Of a DNA stretch of 64,000 nucleotides, positions 1 through 12,119 are shown piece by piece. Position numbers and translations under genes: made by a program. Every line of letters starts with the position of its first letter. Position 1 is the stretch's first letter. Source of the stretch: Homalodisca vitripennis. Its lineage: Eukaryota; Arthropoda; Insecta; Hemiptera; Cicadellidae. The stretch is from positions 63,278,001-63,342,000 of the forward strand of contig NC_060213.1 of the NCBI RefSeq assembly GCF_021130785.1. Reading direction: 5' to 3'. Below the pieces are notes generated by a model. The model was not told the origin of the DNA. It saw nothing but the letters and a program-made list of their open reading frames with translations, and did no database searches.

Positions 1-381
1 ACCATTGGTAGGTGAATCATATATTGACTATGATACGTTCGGACGTTTTCATTCACAACTTTACACAATTATTTATTGGATTATTTCCAGGCATTGTGAA
101 GGAATATTTAATAACAAGTGCTCTCGTTATGTATAGCAAGCATCCATCGCGGGTATGACTACTAAATAAAGTAAATAGTAAATTATAGTAAGCATTAATT
201 ATATTTTGATTTAAGGGGACCGGGTAGGTGAAATAAAAAGATTTATCAATTTTCTCTTTATATTTTTTTCTTGTAGCTTGGTTCTTTACGCACATTTTGA
301 TATATAACACATGATTATTTGGCTACTAGAAAGTAACAAAAAAATTTGTTTAGTCTATCCATACCCGTAAATTTCAAGTGA

Positions 382-894
382 TTTGTTTGCGTCAACTCAA
401 AACACAGCAGTAAATATAATAAGTCCATTGCAACTGGAGAACATTACACTCATAGATCCAGTATCCCTAAGCCTGTTATGGAGTTTATAAAGCCTGTTTT
501 CAAGAGCTTATCAGATCCTACACTACTGGAAAGGTGCCTTCATGGGCATACTCAAAATCCTGATGAAAGCGTCAACCACGTCATTTGGTCAAGACTCCCT
601 AAAACCGGGTTTATGGGTTTGAAAACTCTTCAATTTGGGGTTTATGATGCTGTTGATACCTTCAACTCTGGACAGATAACCAAGTGTCAAGTGCTTGCAA
701 AGTGTGGAATCAGTGTGGGGAAAAATACAGTAGCAGCAATGAAACTAGCCGATAAGTGTAGGCTATTTGATTCGCTTCGAGCAGCATCTGAAATTAGTAA
801 ACAAGCAAGACAGAAGAAAAGATCGAGTAAAAGAAAGCTGGAAGACAAAGAAGAAGACCCAGATGACCCAAGTTATGGAGCTGGTCTGTTTTAA
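382..894 (+). pseudogene. Mutator-like transposase, C-terminal fragment
   Basis: The frame is open from 382, just after a TGA, to the TAA at 892-894. An ATG at 478 gives a 138-residue product, but family-like sequence continues upstream of it (HYTHRSSIPKPV), so that ATG is probably internal. The core shows LLERCLHGHTQNPDESVN, then IWSRLPKTGFMGLKTL, FGVYDAVDTFNSG and a basic tail with KKRSSKRKLEDKEED. The pattern HGxTQNxxESxNxxIWxRxPK is known to me from the C-terminal part of Mutator-like (Phantom) transposase proteins common in hemipteran genomes. The N-terminal and catalytic parts are absent, so this is a 5'-truncated remnant inside the element at 215-1327. Family assignment is from recognition, not a search. 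Confidence 0.65.
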
Positions 895-975
895 ATCAAT
901 AAAGGTATGATTACATGTGTTTTTAAAAGTAGGCCTACTTTGATTTGCGATTCTCGAAAACACCATTTTTGAAAC

Positions 976-1283
976 TTGGTGCACATTTTTCTCAGAAAGT
1001 ACTACAGCTACATAGATGAAATTTTTACCACATGTTATATGCATATTGAACTACACTTTAAAGCAGGGATTTAATTTTTTTCATTGTTAATTTTCAAGTT
1101 AAAAATTTTTTTCTTTGAAAAAAACATCACAAAAAAGGCACTTTCGAAAAAAAAATCATAACTTGAAAAATAAAAATGAAAAAGATAAATTCCTGCTTTA
1201 AAGTGTTGTTCAATATGCATATAACATGTGGTATAAATCTCATGTATCTAGCTTTAGTACTTTCTGAGAAAAGTGTGCACCAA
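976..1283. repeat. Large imperfect inverted repeat inside the Phantom-like element
   Basis: The left arm starts TTGGTGCACATTTTTCTCAG and the right arm ends CTGAGAAAAGTGTGCACCAA. They pair over more than 100 bases, including the shared core CCACATGTTATATGCATATT, with roughly one mismatch in ten. The middle is A/T homopolymer sequence that also pairs in part. The pair lies between the transposase stop codon and the right terminal inverted repeat and could form a long hairpin in DNA or RNA. Confidence 0.8.
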
Positions 1284-1327
1284 TTATGCAAATTTAACAT
1301 GCACAGCATAGGACCCACCCGGTCCCC

Positions 1328-4300
1328 TATATTATACACACAAAAAACAAGAAAAATTGTTAAATATGTTGATTTATAGTTTATATATTTTTTTAAAAAC
1401 GTCTTACATTGTTTTTTACAGTAAAAGCATTAAAATAATATGATCTATTACATGTCATTTAGTTTAATAAAAAAAAAACCAATAAACACTTTAACACCAT
1501 TGTGAAAAATATGTTTTTTAAAGATTTCTAGTGACAAAACTAACAACAATTCGACAAATAATGTCTCTTGTCAAGGTATAAATAAATCTAGTATTCTTAT
1601 AAATGAATACACGATGGTCATATTTCAGATATTACTAACGAACGTTCACTGAAGTTCAAATCCTTCTCAGGCAGTATTTTGAAACACTTTTGAATAGAAT
1701 ATAGTATTAATTTAATTCATTAGGGTATTTGCACTATTTTTTTAAGTATTAGATGGTTGATTGGATCAGATTTATTCGAATTAGAGAACGATTTTCTATT
1801 CATATAATAAATAATTATTTTAAACATGCCTAAATTACACTTACACAGACTCATCACGTACCATAAAATTTATCAACGGCTTATGGGCATCTAGAGCAGC
1901 CCGCACGAAAGTTGTCCGATAGGGGCTGGTGCATACTTCTCTTCACACTGTTGCCAAGTTTACGTGCAATTTTACATCATCCGTCTCAACCTCATTTGAA
2001 ATAAACAATCATCATCATTGAGAACGGTGAGTTTACATCTATATCTACCATAACTGCGTTATGTGTAGGTGTCATTATCAGTATACGACCGTTTGATTTT
2101 ATTATATGTATTTCAGACAACATGTATAACAAGCGTACAATTGTCTATGAGATTATAAAGAATGTTCAGTGAAAATAGTGCTTAGTGCGGCGATTTCACC
2201 ACTTCAAGTTTATCGGACTATTTTCATCCCGGCTACGATATGAATCAATGTGATGCTAAAATTGTTACAACCCTCCTTGGCAAGTTAACACTTAAGACTA
2301 TGACATTCTCTACACATCCGTCATCAAATCAATCACTAAGAGTCTGTATGTGATGGTCTGGATACCTCCACTCAATACATAAGAACCTTCCGAAGTTATT
2401 TGAAATTTTTGAAGATTGGAATTTGAAATAACGATTTTTTAAATGATTTTATAGTAATTTATTACGAAATTACCGTCAATATTCATTATATATACTTTGT
2501 TTATTATTATAGAAACCTGATTTAAGCTATTGCAATTAGATTTTTTAAAGAATTATTTTACTTGTATAAATTATTTAAGTATTTGTTTTAGTTAATATTT
2601 TTAATGTTACTTCGACATTATTCGGTTGCTGCCGTTGTTAGTTTAGTCCTGTTAGAGACAACGCATTGGAGGGAATGAGTAACAGCACAATTTTTTCTTT
2701 TAGTTTTAATTTTAGTTTGTAACATCTAAACTTGCAAATTTTCTCTGAAGGTTATTGAAATTAACTTTTAGTTAGTATTTAATTTGCCGTAAATAATTTT
2801 ACTTAAATATAGAAGATCTACAATAGATTACGATGAGTGCTCGTTTTAAAAGTTAAAGCAATAAATTTAGATATTTGATAATCAGGATAATTCAGACATA
2901 CTTAAAAGTAGAAGGCGATTTTTTTATAGATTCCTATTTGTTGATCAAAGCTCTGGTTTCTTGCAACCAAACCTAATGCGTCTACAATGCTCTCAATGGC
3001 TTACTCGTGAATGGCATTTTTCAAACAGTAAGCCCCATCGATTCACACAGGTCCCTCTTGAGATCGCTGTCGGCATTACGTGACTGTCGTTAATCCTCAG
3101 AGGAATTTTACTGCGATTTGCTCAATCATGCTTGGCAACACCTGTAATACACTTATCCAACCTTTCGCCTTAATCTTAGGAACGCGTTTAGAGCATATAT
3201 TATTTTTTTTTATTCGTACCTCTTCTTGTACGTTTTGATTTTTCTGGCTCTTTTAGCTAGTAGGGTGATCTAATTTTTTTCTAAATAGTCAGATCACTCA
3301 GAAAACATCTGCTGCCTTCGCTTTATATAACGAGGCTTGATATGTATCAGTAGTTTAATTATACAAGCAATATTTCAACGTGGTGTAAGCAGGAAATCTT
3401 AAATTTTGCTGATGATATAGTTTGCCTCGCTTTGTTCGTATCACATCTCCTAAATATTTTGTGCACATTCTTGGAGATACATATACACAGATCTTATGTC
3501 CATCTGAGATTATATTATGGTTTAAGAATGTTTTGTAGATTAAGGATCATGGTTAGCTATAATATGGGTTAATCAGACAATATACACGTGGCAATACGTA
3601 CCTTCAGAGTTTCAATATATTAGTATCAACTGTAAAACTGATCTATGTTGTACTTCATGGTTTTAACTACAAAATGAACCAGATGGGGTTGCAATATTTT
3701 TTAATGTAGTATAATAATTTAGTATCATTTCCAAACCCTGATATGATATCAAAATAAGTGACTGAGGAATAGCTCATCACATTTTCGGTTCGAAGGATGT
3801 ATAAAAAATCTAATATATTAAGAAGTTTGTAAAAATTTTAAGAGACAAACACAAATCATGTCCAAAATGCGATGAGCACTATTATTGATCCTAATTAGTG
3901 GATCAATGGTCTACTGGCTGAAAACAATAAGACGTGAAACATTAGTATTCCGATTAAATGAGAGAAAAGTCACTAGATCCGAGGAGATGGTTAGATAAAA
4001 GCTGGGTAACATAATGATATAATTACATTCCATTGCTTACGGGTAACACTACTAAACTAAAATGTAAGCAAAGAGAGATTTTAAGAGGGGGATCTCATGT
4101 TCAACCATTACTGTTAAATAAAAACACTCTCGTATATGTTTACAGAACGTAGTGCCTTTTAGAAGCTCTGCTCACATTTTATTACAACTTTAGGACTCGT
4201 GTATTTTTTAATCACCTCAGCATTTTATTTGTGGGATTGCTCACATTACTTGTGTGGAATGTAGGCTATGGTTTATAGTATTATTCTTTAAATGGTTATA

Positions 4301-7229
4301 AGTAAGTGATATTATATTTTTGTATTGAATTTCCCAAATAGGTTTTGCTGGTAATGTGTGGAAATAAATAAATAAATATTCATTTATTTATTAATTCTCT
4401 TTATTATTAATATTTTATTTTAATTTTTACTGTATTCAATCAGCATTAGGAATGATTAGAGTGTACTATAATTATATTAACACCCCATTTTCAGTATTGC
4501 ATAAAGTAAACTAATAGATTTTTTCAATTTTAGCCGTATCCAAACCATAAAAAAAATAATAAAAGAACCAAGATTAATTAGAGATCCTTGTAAAATCCTT
4601 GTTATACGCTTGTCACAATGAGTTTCAGCGAAGGATTATCTTGATACCCAAGTGTCACAAAATACAACATACAGTGTGTTATAATTACATACTCTCCAAA
4701 CATGGAGACAAAAAACAGTTTGCTACCTTTCAGCTGTCAATCACCTCTTCCTAGGTAAAATCTTAAAAAAATAATTGCTGATTTTCTTAAGAGGACCTGT
4801 AGTTTAATTTTTAAACAAATGTAACTGTACCTGCATAAGCAGCAAACAAAATTGCGTACCACGTTGTTTACTATCGTAAAAAAGCAAGGTGATATTTTTT
4901 ATTACTTATAATATAGTTTTTTACTACTGTAGAATCCATGAAAGTTTAACAGTCATTCTTTAGTATCCAGAGAAAAACTGAATTTATGTTACACATGGAA
5001 TATCTATCGAATATTTTTTAAATTAAAAGAATATTGAAAAATCTCAGTTACCAAATGTAATTGAATACTGCTATTTAGTGAGTTAGTTAAATATTTTGAA
5101 AGAATTGAATAATATACGTTTTTATAGTATATATGTGTATAGGATATGAAATTAAATGTGTAGATGGAGAAGAATATTTTGTAATTCGTTGAAATGCAAT
5201 GAAAAGTCTTATCCATGTTATGGCCGGTTTCTCTCTCTGGGGGTTTTACGAGATGAAAATATCCCAGATCTTGTGTTCGGGTAATGACCTAATAAAGTGA
5301 GATCAACGGTAATCACTGTTGATATTATTTTAATGGGCGAACACCTTTGCTCAGATAGTTTGTAGTATATTGCTCTCCTGTTGAAACTCGTATGGTTTTC
5401 AACGTTTTACTCATTACAAAGGACTTTGTAGAGTACAAAGGGATTGAGAGAAAGCATAACTGGATCAGGTAGAGAGTGAATATGTTTATGCTGGCCAGCT
5501 TTTGATGAATTTATATAATAGACGGGCCAGTTGGCTCCCACAGCAGTGTAAAACACAATTACGGTACTGAAAGTAACTATATCAAAATATGTATATTTTG
5601 AATCATAAGAATAATGAAATAAACATAGAAAATTTTAAATTTGGGCAAAAATCAATTGATTTTATAAAACATTTACGTAAACAAAACCAACTTATGGATG
5701 ACACTGGTGTAAAAAAATAGTCACCTATTGATGTATAAAAGCTTTTAAATAATCTACAAATGGCTTAATTGTTTCGCCACACCGCCAGTCAGGCTCCACT
5801 GAGGTTGCATAAAACATTTCAAATAGCTCATTTCATTCTTCAGATGCCCTTTGGTCACGTCATATACACACTCAAGTATCATACAGAAAAGAAATGTTTA
5901 TATCCTCATTGTAGGCACAAGAAAAGTGTTGAGTGATTGCTTAATTTAATTAGTAATTACTTAGATAACTCAGCACTGAGTGGATAGGCATCAATGTTGC
6001 TCACCCAAATTCCTTTGTTTGAAATGCTCCATCTTTGAACTTTATCGTGTCTACAGAGATATATAAAAGTTAAATGCAAAATTGTATCACTGCAGACGGT
6101 GTTTATCTAGATATCTTGCTACATGATAAATCTAAATATTTAGGTTTATTAGCAGTGTTTAAAGAATAAACCTTTTGGTAAGATTAAATAGCACTGCAAC
6201 TTAAAGTGATCTTAAAGTTTATAGGTCTCCTTTTATGACGAGAGAATTGTAAAAGACACAAAGCAGTTTGCAATCTGTGCTTTGACTCTGCAAATTATGC
6301 TATAACATTTTATATAAGGAAAATTTTTGAAATATTGGATAGTGATTTATTACAACATACCTAATCTTAACGTACAGCCATGTGTGTTACCTTAGGACGA
6401 TTTTAAAAGTTTTTTATTATTTTTTATACTAAAATGTATAGTTGATTCTATAAAGAATATAACATAAGTTTGATATTCGAAGACCAATATTGAAATTAAC
6501 TTATTATATTCCAACAGAACGTTGATGGCATGACAATAAAATGTTGTTAGTAAAATGTTTCCAAGGTACAGCACTATCCCCAACTTAAGTTGTTTAGTAT
6601 TTTAGCTATTTAAATAATTTAAGTATCTTTAAAAAGATTTATGTAATGAAAGTTATTTAGGAAGTAAATATATTTAAGGTAAAAAGATTTTTTAACATTA
6701 CAAAGGAGTAACTAATAATAAATTACGAATTTTTATCAATATGTTACATTTTTCTTGTCAGATATTGAATGGTTTTCTCTTAAATATTTTTACTTCCTAA
6801 TTAATTTTCATTACATAAATCCATGAAATTAAATTATAAAACATTAAGTGGCATGGTAAATTAAATTTTAAAATATTTTATTTTTTTAAGAAGGATGAGG
6901 TGGAAAGTGATTATTTTAATTAAAAGCAAACAGGTCATAAATCGTTAAACTTTTTTCTAATAATAGTTAATGTAAATGAAAACATCAATCCTAAGTACTA
7001 TTTTCTGTACAGTTCATCATTTAAATATAACTACATGAAGTGGCAATAACTATCAATATATTTTCTAACATAAGTTAACCACAGCTTTCAGTTTGTAGTG
7101 TATAAAACGTTCAATTAACTACTTACTAAGAGCAACAAATTTTAATTTTGGAAATTTAATTTTATCAAATTAATTATTGTCCAATTACGGCAAATTTTTA
7201 AACGATTTAAACGAGTAATTAATAGGATT
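1328..7229. other. AT-rich intergenic DNA, no recognisable gene
   Basis: About 5.9 kb of AT-rich sequence with scattered short reading frames, none longer than about 70 codons and none with a recognisable domain. Simple A/T runs and an AAATAAAT-type microsatellite near 4360-4400 are present. The only protein-like trace I can pick out is the possible RT motif near 3401. Confidence 0.6.
3401..3475 (+). pseudogene. Possible reverse-transcriptase FADD-box relic
   Basis: One frame reads NFADDIVCLA followed by SHLLNILCTFLE. This resembles the YADD/FADD active-site block of non-LTR reverse transcriptases and the helix after it. Nothing upstream or downstream extends the similarity convincingly, so it is either a very decayed fragment or chance. 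Confidence 0.25.
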
Positions 7230-7328
7230 CCCCCCCCCCCACCCCCCCCCCCCCCCACCCCCCCCCCCCCCCACCCCCCCCCCCCCCCACCCCCCCCCCC
7301 CCCCACCCCCCCCCCCCCCCACCCCCCC
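7230..7328. repeat. C-rich tract, runs of about 9-18 C broken by single A
   Basis: Ninety-nine bases consisting only of C and single A interruptions, spaced about 10-19 bases apart. It sits exactly where the first 1.79-kb repeat copy begins; copies 2 and 3 have ordinary sequence (ending GATAACTGAGCGGA) at that place. The minus strand would be G-quadruplex-prone. Reading frames rich in G/W across it are artefacts of composition. Confidence 0.9.
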
Positions 7329-7613
7329 ATTTAAACTGTTACTTTTGGACGGAGAGTTTTGTTGAGTAAAGATTTGTACATTAGGCTATAAGCGAATCAA
7401 ACATTTAAATTATCTATCTTACCTAAGAGTACCTAAAAACGTTTTACTCTTCGCACGACACGTGATGTTTGGTCATCCTGGCGTTGACGGGCTCAGAGGT
7501 TGGTTGGTTCTTGTGCCAGGAGCGTTATATTAGCTGATAAGAATTTTCTGGAAGTGAAGGGGAATCCATGTATGCTTTTCACGTCCCCCAGAATGATCAA
7601 TAATATATCAATA

Positions 7614-7802
7614 TTATTGATTATAATGAGGAGCGGAGTAAGAGGGGCTGGGAGTACTGAAGTGGGTGTAGAGTCTTGGAGCAACGAAACGATCCTGGTT
7701 GAGATTTGCGTAGGGGTTGGCGGACGGAATACATCTTCTTATATCCTCCTCAATCCTAGTGTATCCAGTATTCCTATCAAAACCACATATTGTTGTAATC
7801 AC
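7614..7802 (-). CDS. Candidate exon B / conserved short ORF, copy 1
   Basis: This minus-strand open frame has a protein-like composition (CGFDRNTGYTRIEEDIRRC, then NPYANLNQDRFVAPRLYTHF) and ends at a stop after APHYNQ. It lies about 410 bp downstream of exon A in the same strand sense. The frame is open about 18 codons further upstream than the listed start. No strong acceptor is evident, and phase with exon A cannot be established. The overlapping plus-strand frame of 111 codons is also open and conserved, so coding is not proven. Confidence 0.25.
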   Translation of the reverse strand: MITTICGFDRNTGYTRIEEDIRRCIPSANPYANLNQDRFVAPRLYTHFSTPSPSYSAPHYNQ

Positions 7803-8211
7803 AACTGTTTCGTTACTAAAACTCTCCGTCCGTAACAGTTCAATTCAACGTCTGTTCCGAAGCCTATTTTGATACAGTTATTGCGTTTAAAAATATGTCA
7901 TATCAGCACAAACACCTTTCTTCCGGATTACTCCACTTCAAGATATCGTTCTACAATGAAATTATTGAAATAGTTTGCTTTATCATAGAGAATGACCTGC
8001 ATTTAAGTACTGTTAATCCAAAACGTCTATTAACACATATATTTCTTATCAGCTTTAAATATTAGTACTATCTTACAGTGACCTACGCCCTATTATAATT
8101 TACCTACAAGATCCTTATTACTCTATGATTAGACTCATTGACTGAAGAATATAGTAAATGACAATATTACTATGTTTGTGATAATTAATATAACTTATTA
8201 ATTAAACTCAA

Positions 8212-8343
8212 GCCCATGATACTCGTGTAGGCCTCTTTCTTCTTGCTGTAGTCCCATGCAGCAGAGGAAGACTTGTTGCAGTAGGAAAGGTCTTGCAAAC
8301 TTTCAGACAGCATGTAGTACTCATCACCAAAAATGCCAGACAC
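8212..8343 (-). CDS. Candidate internal exon A, copy 1 (donor site mutated)
   Basis: Read on the minus strand, an acceptor-like CCCTCAG at the upper end is followed by 132 nt, exactly 44 codons, without a stop. The frame starts VSGIFGDEYYMLSESLQD and contains YCNKSSSAAWDYSKKKEAY. In copies 2 and 3 the block ends directly at a consensus GTGAGT donor; here the same position reads TTGAGT, so the donor GT is lost. The residue before the end also differs (SIMG here, SIRG in the others). I do not recognise the protein family. If it is a real exon, this copy would be skipped or inactive. Confidence 0.45.
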
Positions 8344-9399
8344 CTGAGGGTCAATAATAGTATTAGAAATTATGGAGTTTTAACTGACAGAGAATAACTA
8401 TTGGGAAATTTATTTGAGGAGCTGGTAACTTTTACATTTTCAGGAATTGGATCTTTTAGTTAATGACGATACCTAAACTCCTACTCAGATGTATAAAACA
8501 TACTGTAGCATATGACTTGCGTAAGTCAAGAGTCCTAAATGTGCTGTTTTCACCAAACTAGTAAAGCAAACAGGCAGAAATATATACAGGCCGAGGGTTT
8601 CTGAGACAGTGAATTTTACAGTTCAAATTAAATTAAATGTCAAGAGGTAATATTATTGTCATCACTTATACTGATACGAAACTATATTTTAATTTATAAA
8701 TTTCCAACCCCTTATTCAAACTTAAAAATGTATAAAAGTTAAATTATATGAAGTATTAAACCTAATTATACCATTATTATGGTCTGTAGCTGTACATATA
8801 TTTTACAATTTCTCGTGAAAATGATTTAAATGTAAATGTATGTTACATTTGAATGTAATACCGTATTGTAAACCTAGGTCTAACAAAAAAAAAGAATTTT
8901 GTTAAACTGTACTTGTTAGTGTTTGAAATTTTAACCTATTTAATATTGTTAATCATGTTGAAATTATATAATATTACCTATTCTGTTAGTACGTGCTATT
9001 AATTAGGTAACTAATAAAAATTCTGATTTATTTGGATGATTCTTTGGTTCTCTTAATGAAATTCAACTGGTTCGAGTTTTTTATTAGGTAAAGGGTGCAG
9101 GATAACTGAGCGGAATTTAAACTGTTACTTTTGGACGGAGAGTTTTGTTGAGTAAAGATTTGTACATTAGGCTATAAGCGAATCAAACATTTAAATTATC
9201 TATCTTACCTAAGAGTACCTAAAAACGTTTTACTCTTCGCACGACACGTGATGTTTGGTCATCCTGGCGTTGACGGGCTCAGAGGTTGGTTGGTTCTTGT
9301 GCCTGGAGCGTTATATTAGCTGAAAAGAATTTTCTGGAAGTGAAGGGGAATCCATGTATGCTTTTCACGTCCCCCAGAATGATCAATAATATATCAATA

Positions 9400-9588
9400 T
9401 TATTGATTATAATGAGGAGCGGAGTAAGAGGGGCTGGGAGTACTGAAGTGGGTGTAGAGTCTTGGAGCAACGAAACGATCCTGGTTGAGATTTGCGTAGG
9501 GGTTGGCGGACGGAATACATCTTCTTATATCCTCCTCAATCCTAGTGTATCCAGTATTCCTATCAAAACCACATATTGTTGTAATCAC
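9400..9588 (-). CDS. Candidate exon B / conserved short ORF, copy 2
   Basis: The translation is identical to that of copy 1. Identity reflects recent duplication as much as constraint, so it is weak evidence of coding. It ends at the same stop codon and sits at the same spacing from exon A. Confidence 0.25.
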   Translation of the reverse strand: MITTICGFDRNTGYTRIEEDIRRCIPSANPYANLNQDRFVAPRLYTHFSTPSPSYSAPHYNQ

Positions 9589-9998
9589 AACTGTTTCGTT
9601 ACTAAAACTCTCCGTCCGTAACAGTTCAATTCAACGTCTGTTCCGAAGCCTATTTTGATACAGTTATTGCGTTTAAAAATATGTCATATCAGCACAAACA
9701 CCTTTCTTCCGGATTACTCCACTTCAAGATATCGTTCTACAATGAAATTATTGAAATAGTTTGCTTTATCATAGAGAATGACCTGCATTTAAGTACTGTT
9801 AATCCAAAACGTCTATTAACACATATATTTCTTATCAGCTTTAAATATTAGTACTATCTTACAGTGACCTACGCCCTATTATTAATATACCTACAAGAGC
9901 CTTATTACTCTATAATTAGACTCATTGACTGAAGAATATAGTAAATGACTATATTGCTATGTTTGTGATAATTAATATAACTTATTAATTAAACTCAC

Positions 9999-10130
9999 GC
10001 CCCTGATACTCGTGTAGGCTTCTTTCTTCTTGCTGTAGTCCCATGCAGCAGAGGAAGACTTGTTGCAGTAGGAAAGGTCTTGCAAACTTTCAGACAGCAT
10101 GTAGTACTCATCACCAAAAATGCCAGACAC
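9999..10130 (-). CDS. Candidate internal exon A, copy 2 (intact splice sites)
   Basis: A minus-strand block of 132 nt lies between an acceptor-like CCCTCAG and a perfect GTGAGT donor. It is open in the frame VSGIFGDEYY...WDYSKKKEAYTSIRG, 44 codons, so an exon of this length could be skipped or repeated without shifting frame. A second frame is also open, but its composition looks less protein-like. The protein family is not recognised. The surrounding duplicated sequence is AT-rich and stop-rich, which makes this block stand out. The intron-exon reading is inference from splice-like signals and conservation between copies. Confidence 0.5.
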
Positions 10131-11189
10131 CTGAGGGTCAATAATAGTATTAGAAATTATGGAGTTTTAACTGACAGAGAATAACTATTGGGAAATTTAT
10201 TTGAGGAGCTGGTACCTTTTACATATTCAGGAATTGGAACTTTTAGTTAATGACGATACCTAAACTCCTACTCAGATGTATAAAACATACTGTAGCATAT
10301 GACTTGCGTAAGTCAAGAGTCCTAAATGTGCTGTTTTCACCAACTAGTAAAGCAAACAGGCAGAAATATATACAGGCCGAGGGTTTCTGAGACAGTGAAT
10401 TTTACAGTTCAAATTAAATTAAATGTCAAGAGGTAATATTATTATTGTCATCACTTATACTGATACGAAACTATATTTTAATTTATAAATTTCCAACCCC
10501 TTATTCAAACTTAAAAATGTATAAAAGTTAAATTATATGAAGTATTAAACCTAATTATACCATTATTATGGTCTGTAGCTGTACATATATTTTACAATTT
10601 CTCGTGAAAATGATTTAAATGTAAATGTATGTTACATTTGAATGTAATACCGTATTGTAAACCTAGGTCTAACAAAAAAAAAAGAATTTTGTTAAACTGT
10701 ACTTGTTAGTGTTTGAAATTTTAACCTATTTAATATTGTTAATCATGTTGAAATTATATAATATTACCTATTCTGTTAGTACGTGCTATTAATTAGGTAA
10801 CTAATAAAAATTCTGATTTATTTGGATGATTCTTTGGTTCTCTTAATGAAATTCAACTGGTTCGAGTCTTTTATTAGGTAAAGGGTGCAGGATAACTGAG
10901 CGGAATTTAAACTGTTACTTTTGGACGGAGAGTTTTGTTGAGTAAAGATTTGTACATTAGGCTATAAGCGAATCAAACATTTAAATTATCTATCTTACCT
11001 AAGAGTACCTAAAAACGTTTTACTCTTCGCACGACACGTGATGTTTGGTCATCCTGGCGTTGACGGGCTCAGAGGTTGGTTGGTTCTTGTGCCTGGAGCG
11101 TTATATTAGCTGAAAAGAATTTTCTGGAAGTGAAGGGGAATCCATGTATGCTTTTCACGTCCCCCAGAATGATCAATAATATATCAATA

Positions 11190-11378
11190 TTATTGATTAT
11201 AATGAGGAGCGGAGTAAGAGGGGCTGGGAGTACTGAAGTGGGTGTAGAGTCTTGGAGCAACGAAACGATCCTGGTTGAGATTTGCGTAGGGGTTGGCGGA
11301 CGGAATACATCTTCTTATATCCTCCTCAATCCTAGTGTATCCAGTATTCCTATCAAAACCACATATTGTTGTAATCAC
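11190..11378 (-). CDS. Candidate exon B / conserved short ORF, copy 3
   Basis: The translation is identical to those of copies 1 and 2, at the same position in the 1.79-kb unit. No upstream splice acceptor of good quality is visible and no family is recognised. Confidence 0.25.
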   Translation of the reverse strand: MITTICGFDRNTGYTRIEEDIRRCIPSANPYANLNQDRFVAPRLYTHFSTPSPSYSAPHYNQ

Positions 11379-11789
11379 AACTGTTTCGTTACTAAAACTC
11401 TCCGTCCGTAACAGTTCAATTCAACGTCTGTTCCGAAGCCTATTTTGATACAGTTATTGCGTTTTAAAAAATATGTCATATCAGCACAAACACCTTTCTT
11501 CCGGATTACTCCACTTCAAGATATCGTTCTACAATAAAATTATTGAAATAGTTTGCTTTATCATTGAGAATGACCTGCATTTAAGTACTGTTAATCCAAA
11601 ACGTCTATTAACACATATATTTCTTATCAGCTTTAAATATTAGTACTATCTTACAGTGACGTACGCCCTATTATAATTTACCTACAAGAGCCTTATTACT
11701 CTATAATTAGACTCATTGACTGAAGAATATAGTAAATGACAATATTACTATGTTTGTGATAATTAATATAACTTATTAATTAAACTCAC

Positions 11790-11921
11790 GCCCCTGATAC
11801 TCGTGTAGGCTTCTTTCTTCTTGCTGTAGTCCCATGCAGCAGAGGAAGACTTGTTGCAGTAGGAAAGGTCTTGCAAACTTTCAGACAGAATGTAGTACTC
11901 ATCACCAAAAATGCCAGACAC
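11790..11921 (-). CDS. Candidate internal exon A, copy 3 (intact splice sites)
   Basis: This has the same 132-nt layout as copy 2: acceptor-like CCCTCAG, 44 open codons and a GTGAGT donor. The clearest coding difference is Met to Ile in the YYMLSES stretch. Copy 3 is the most upstream copy for a minus-strand gene. No family is recognised. Confidence 0.5.
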
Positions 11922-12119
11922 CTGAGGGTCAAGAATAGCATTAGAAATTATGGAGTTTTAACAGACAGAGAATAACTATTGGGAAATTTATTTGTGGAGT
12001 TGGGACCTTTTACATATTCAGGAATTGGAAACTTTCAGTTAATGACGACACCTAAAGTCCTACTCATAAGTATAAAATATACAGTAGCATAAGGCTTGCG
12101 TACTTCAGGGTCCTAAACG

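Larger units (their letters stand above)
215..1327 (+). mobile_element. Mutator/Phantom-like DNA transposon, short defective copy
   Basis: Short terminal inverted repeats bound this 1.1-kb segment. The left end reads GGGGACCGGGTAGGTG and the reverse complement of the right end reads GGGGACCGGGTGGGTC, so 14 of 16 positions match. The interior holds the C-terminal part of a Mutator-like transposase in plus orientation, followed by a large inverted repeat at 976-1283. I could not find a convincing target-site duplication; MULE/Phantom elements normally make 8-10 bp ones. At 1.1 kb it cannot encode a full transposase, so it is an internally deleted copy. The family is inferred from the transposase fragment; the ends are seen directly. 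Confidence 0.6.
7329..12119. repeat. Direct tandem repeat of about 1.79 kb, 2.7 copies
   Basis: Copy 1 spans 7329-9114, copy 2 spans 9115-10904 and copy 3 spans 10905 to about 12119. Each starts ATTTAAACTGTTACTTTTGG. Periods are 1786 and 1790 bp. Copies 1-2 and 2-3 are very similar, with scattered substitutions and small indels. Copy 3 diverges progressively after about 11900 and is lost near 12119. Each copy contains a 132-nt exon-like block and a second conserved open frame, both on the minus strand (separate entries). The likely cause is segmental tandem duplication by unequal exchange. Confidence 0.93.

Noticed and set aside
7142..7330. Glycine-rich frame
   Set aside because: Product of the C/A tract; no start context or homology.
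7500..7835. Plus-strand 111-codon frame conserved in three copies
   Set aside because: Its conservation follows from the recent duplication. Composition and splice context favour the minus strand, although neither strand is proven.
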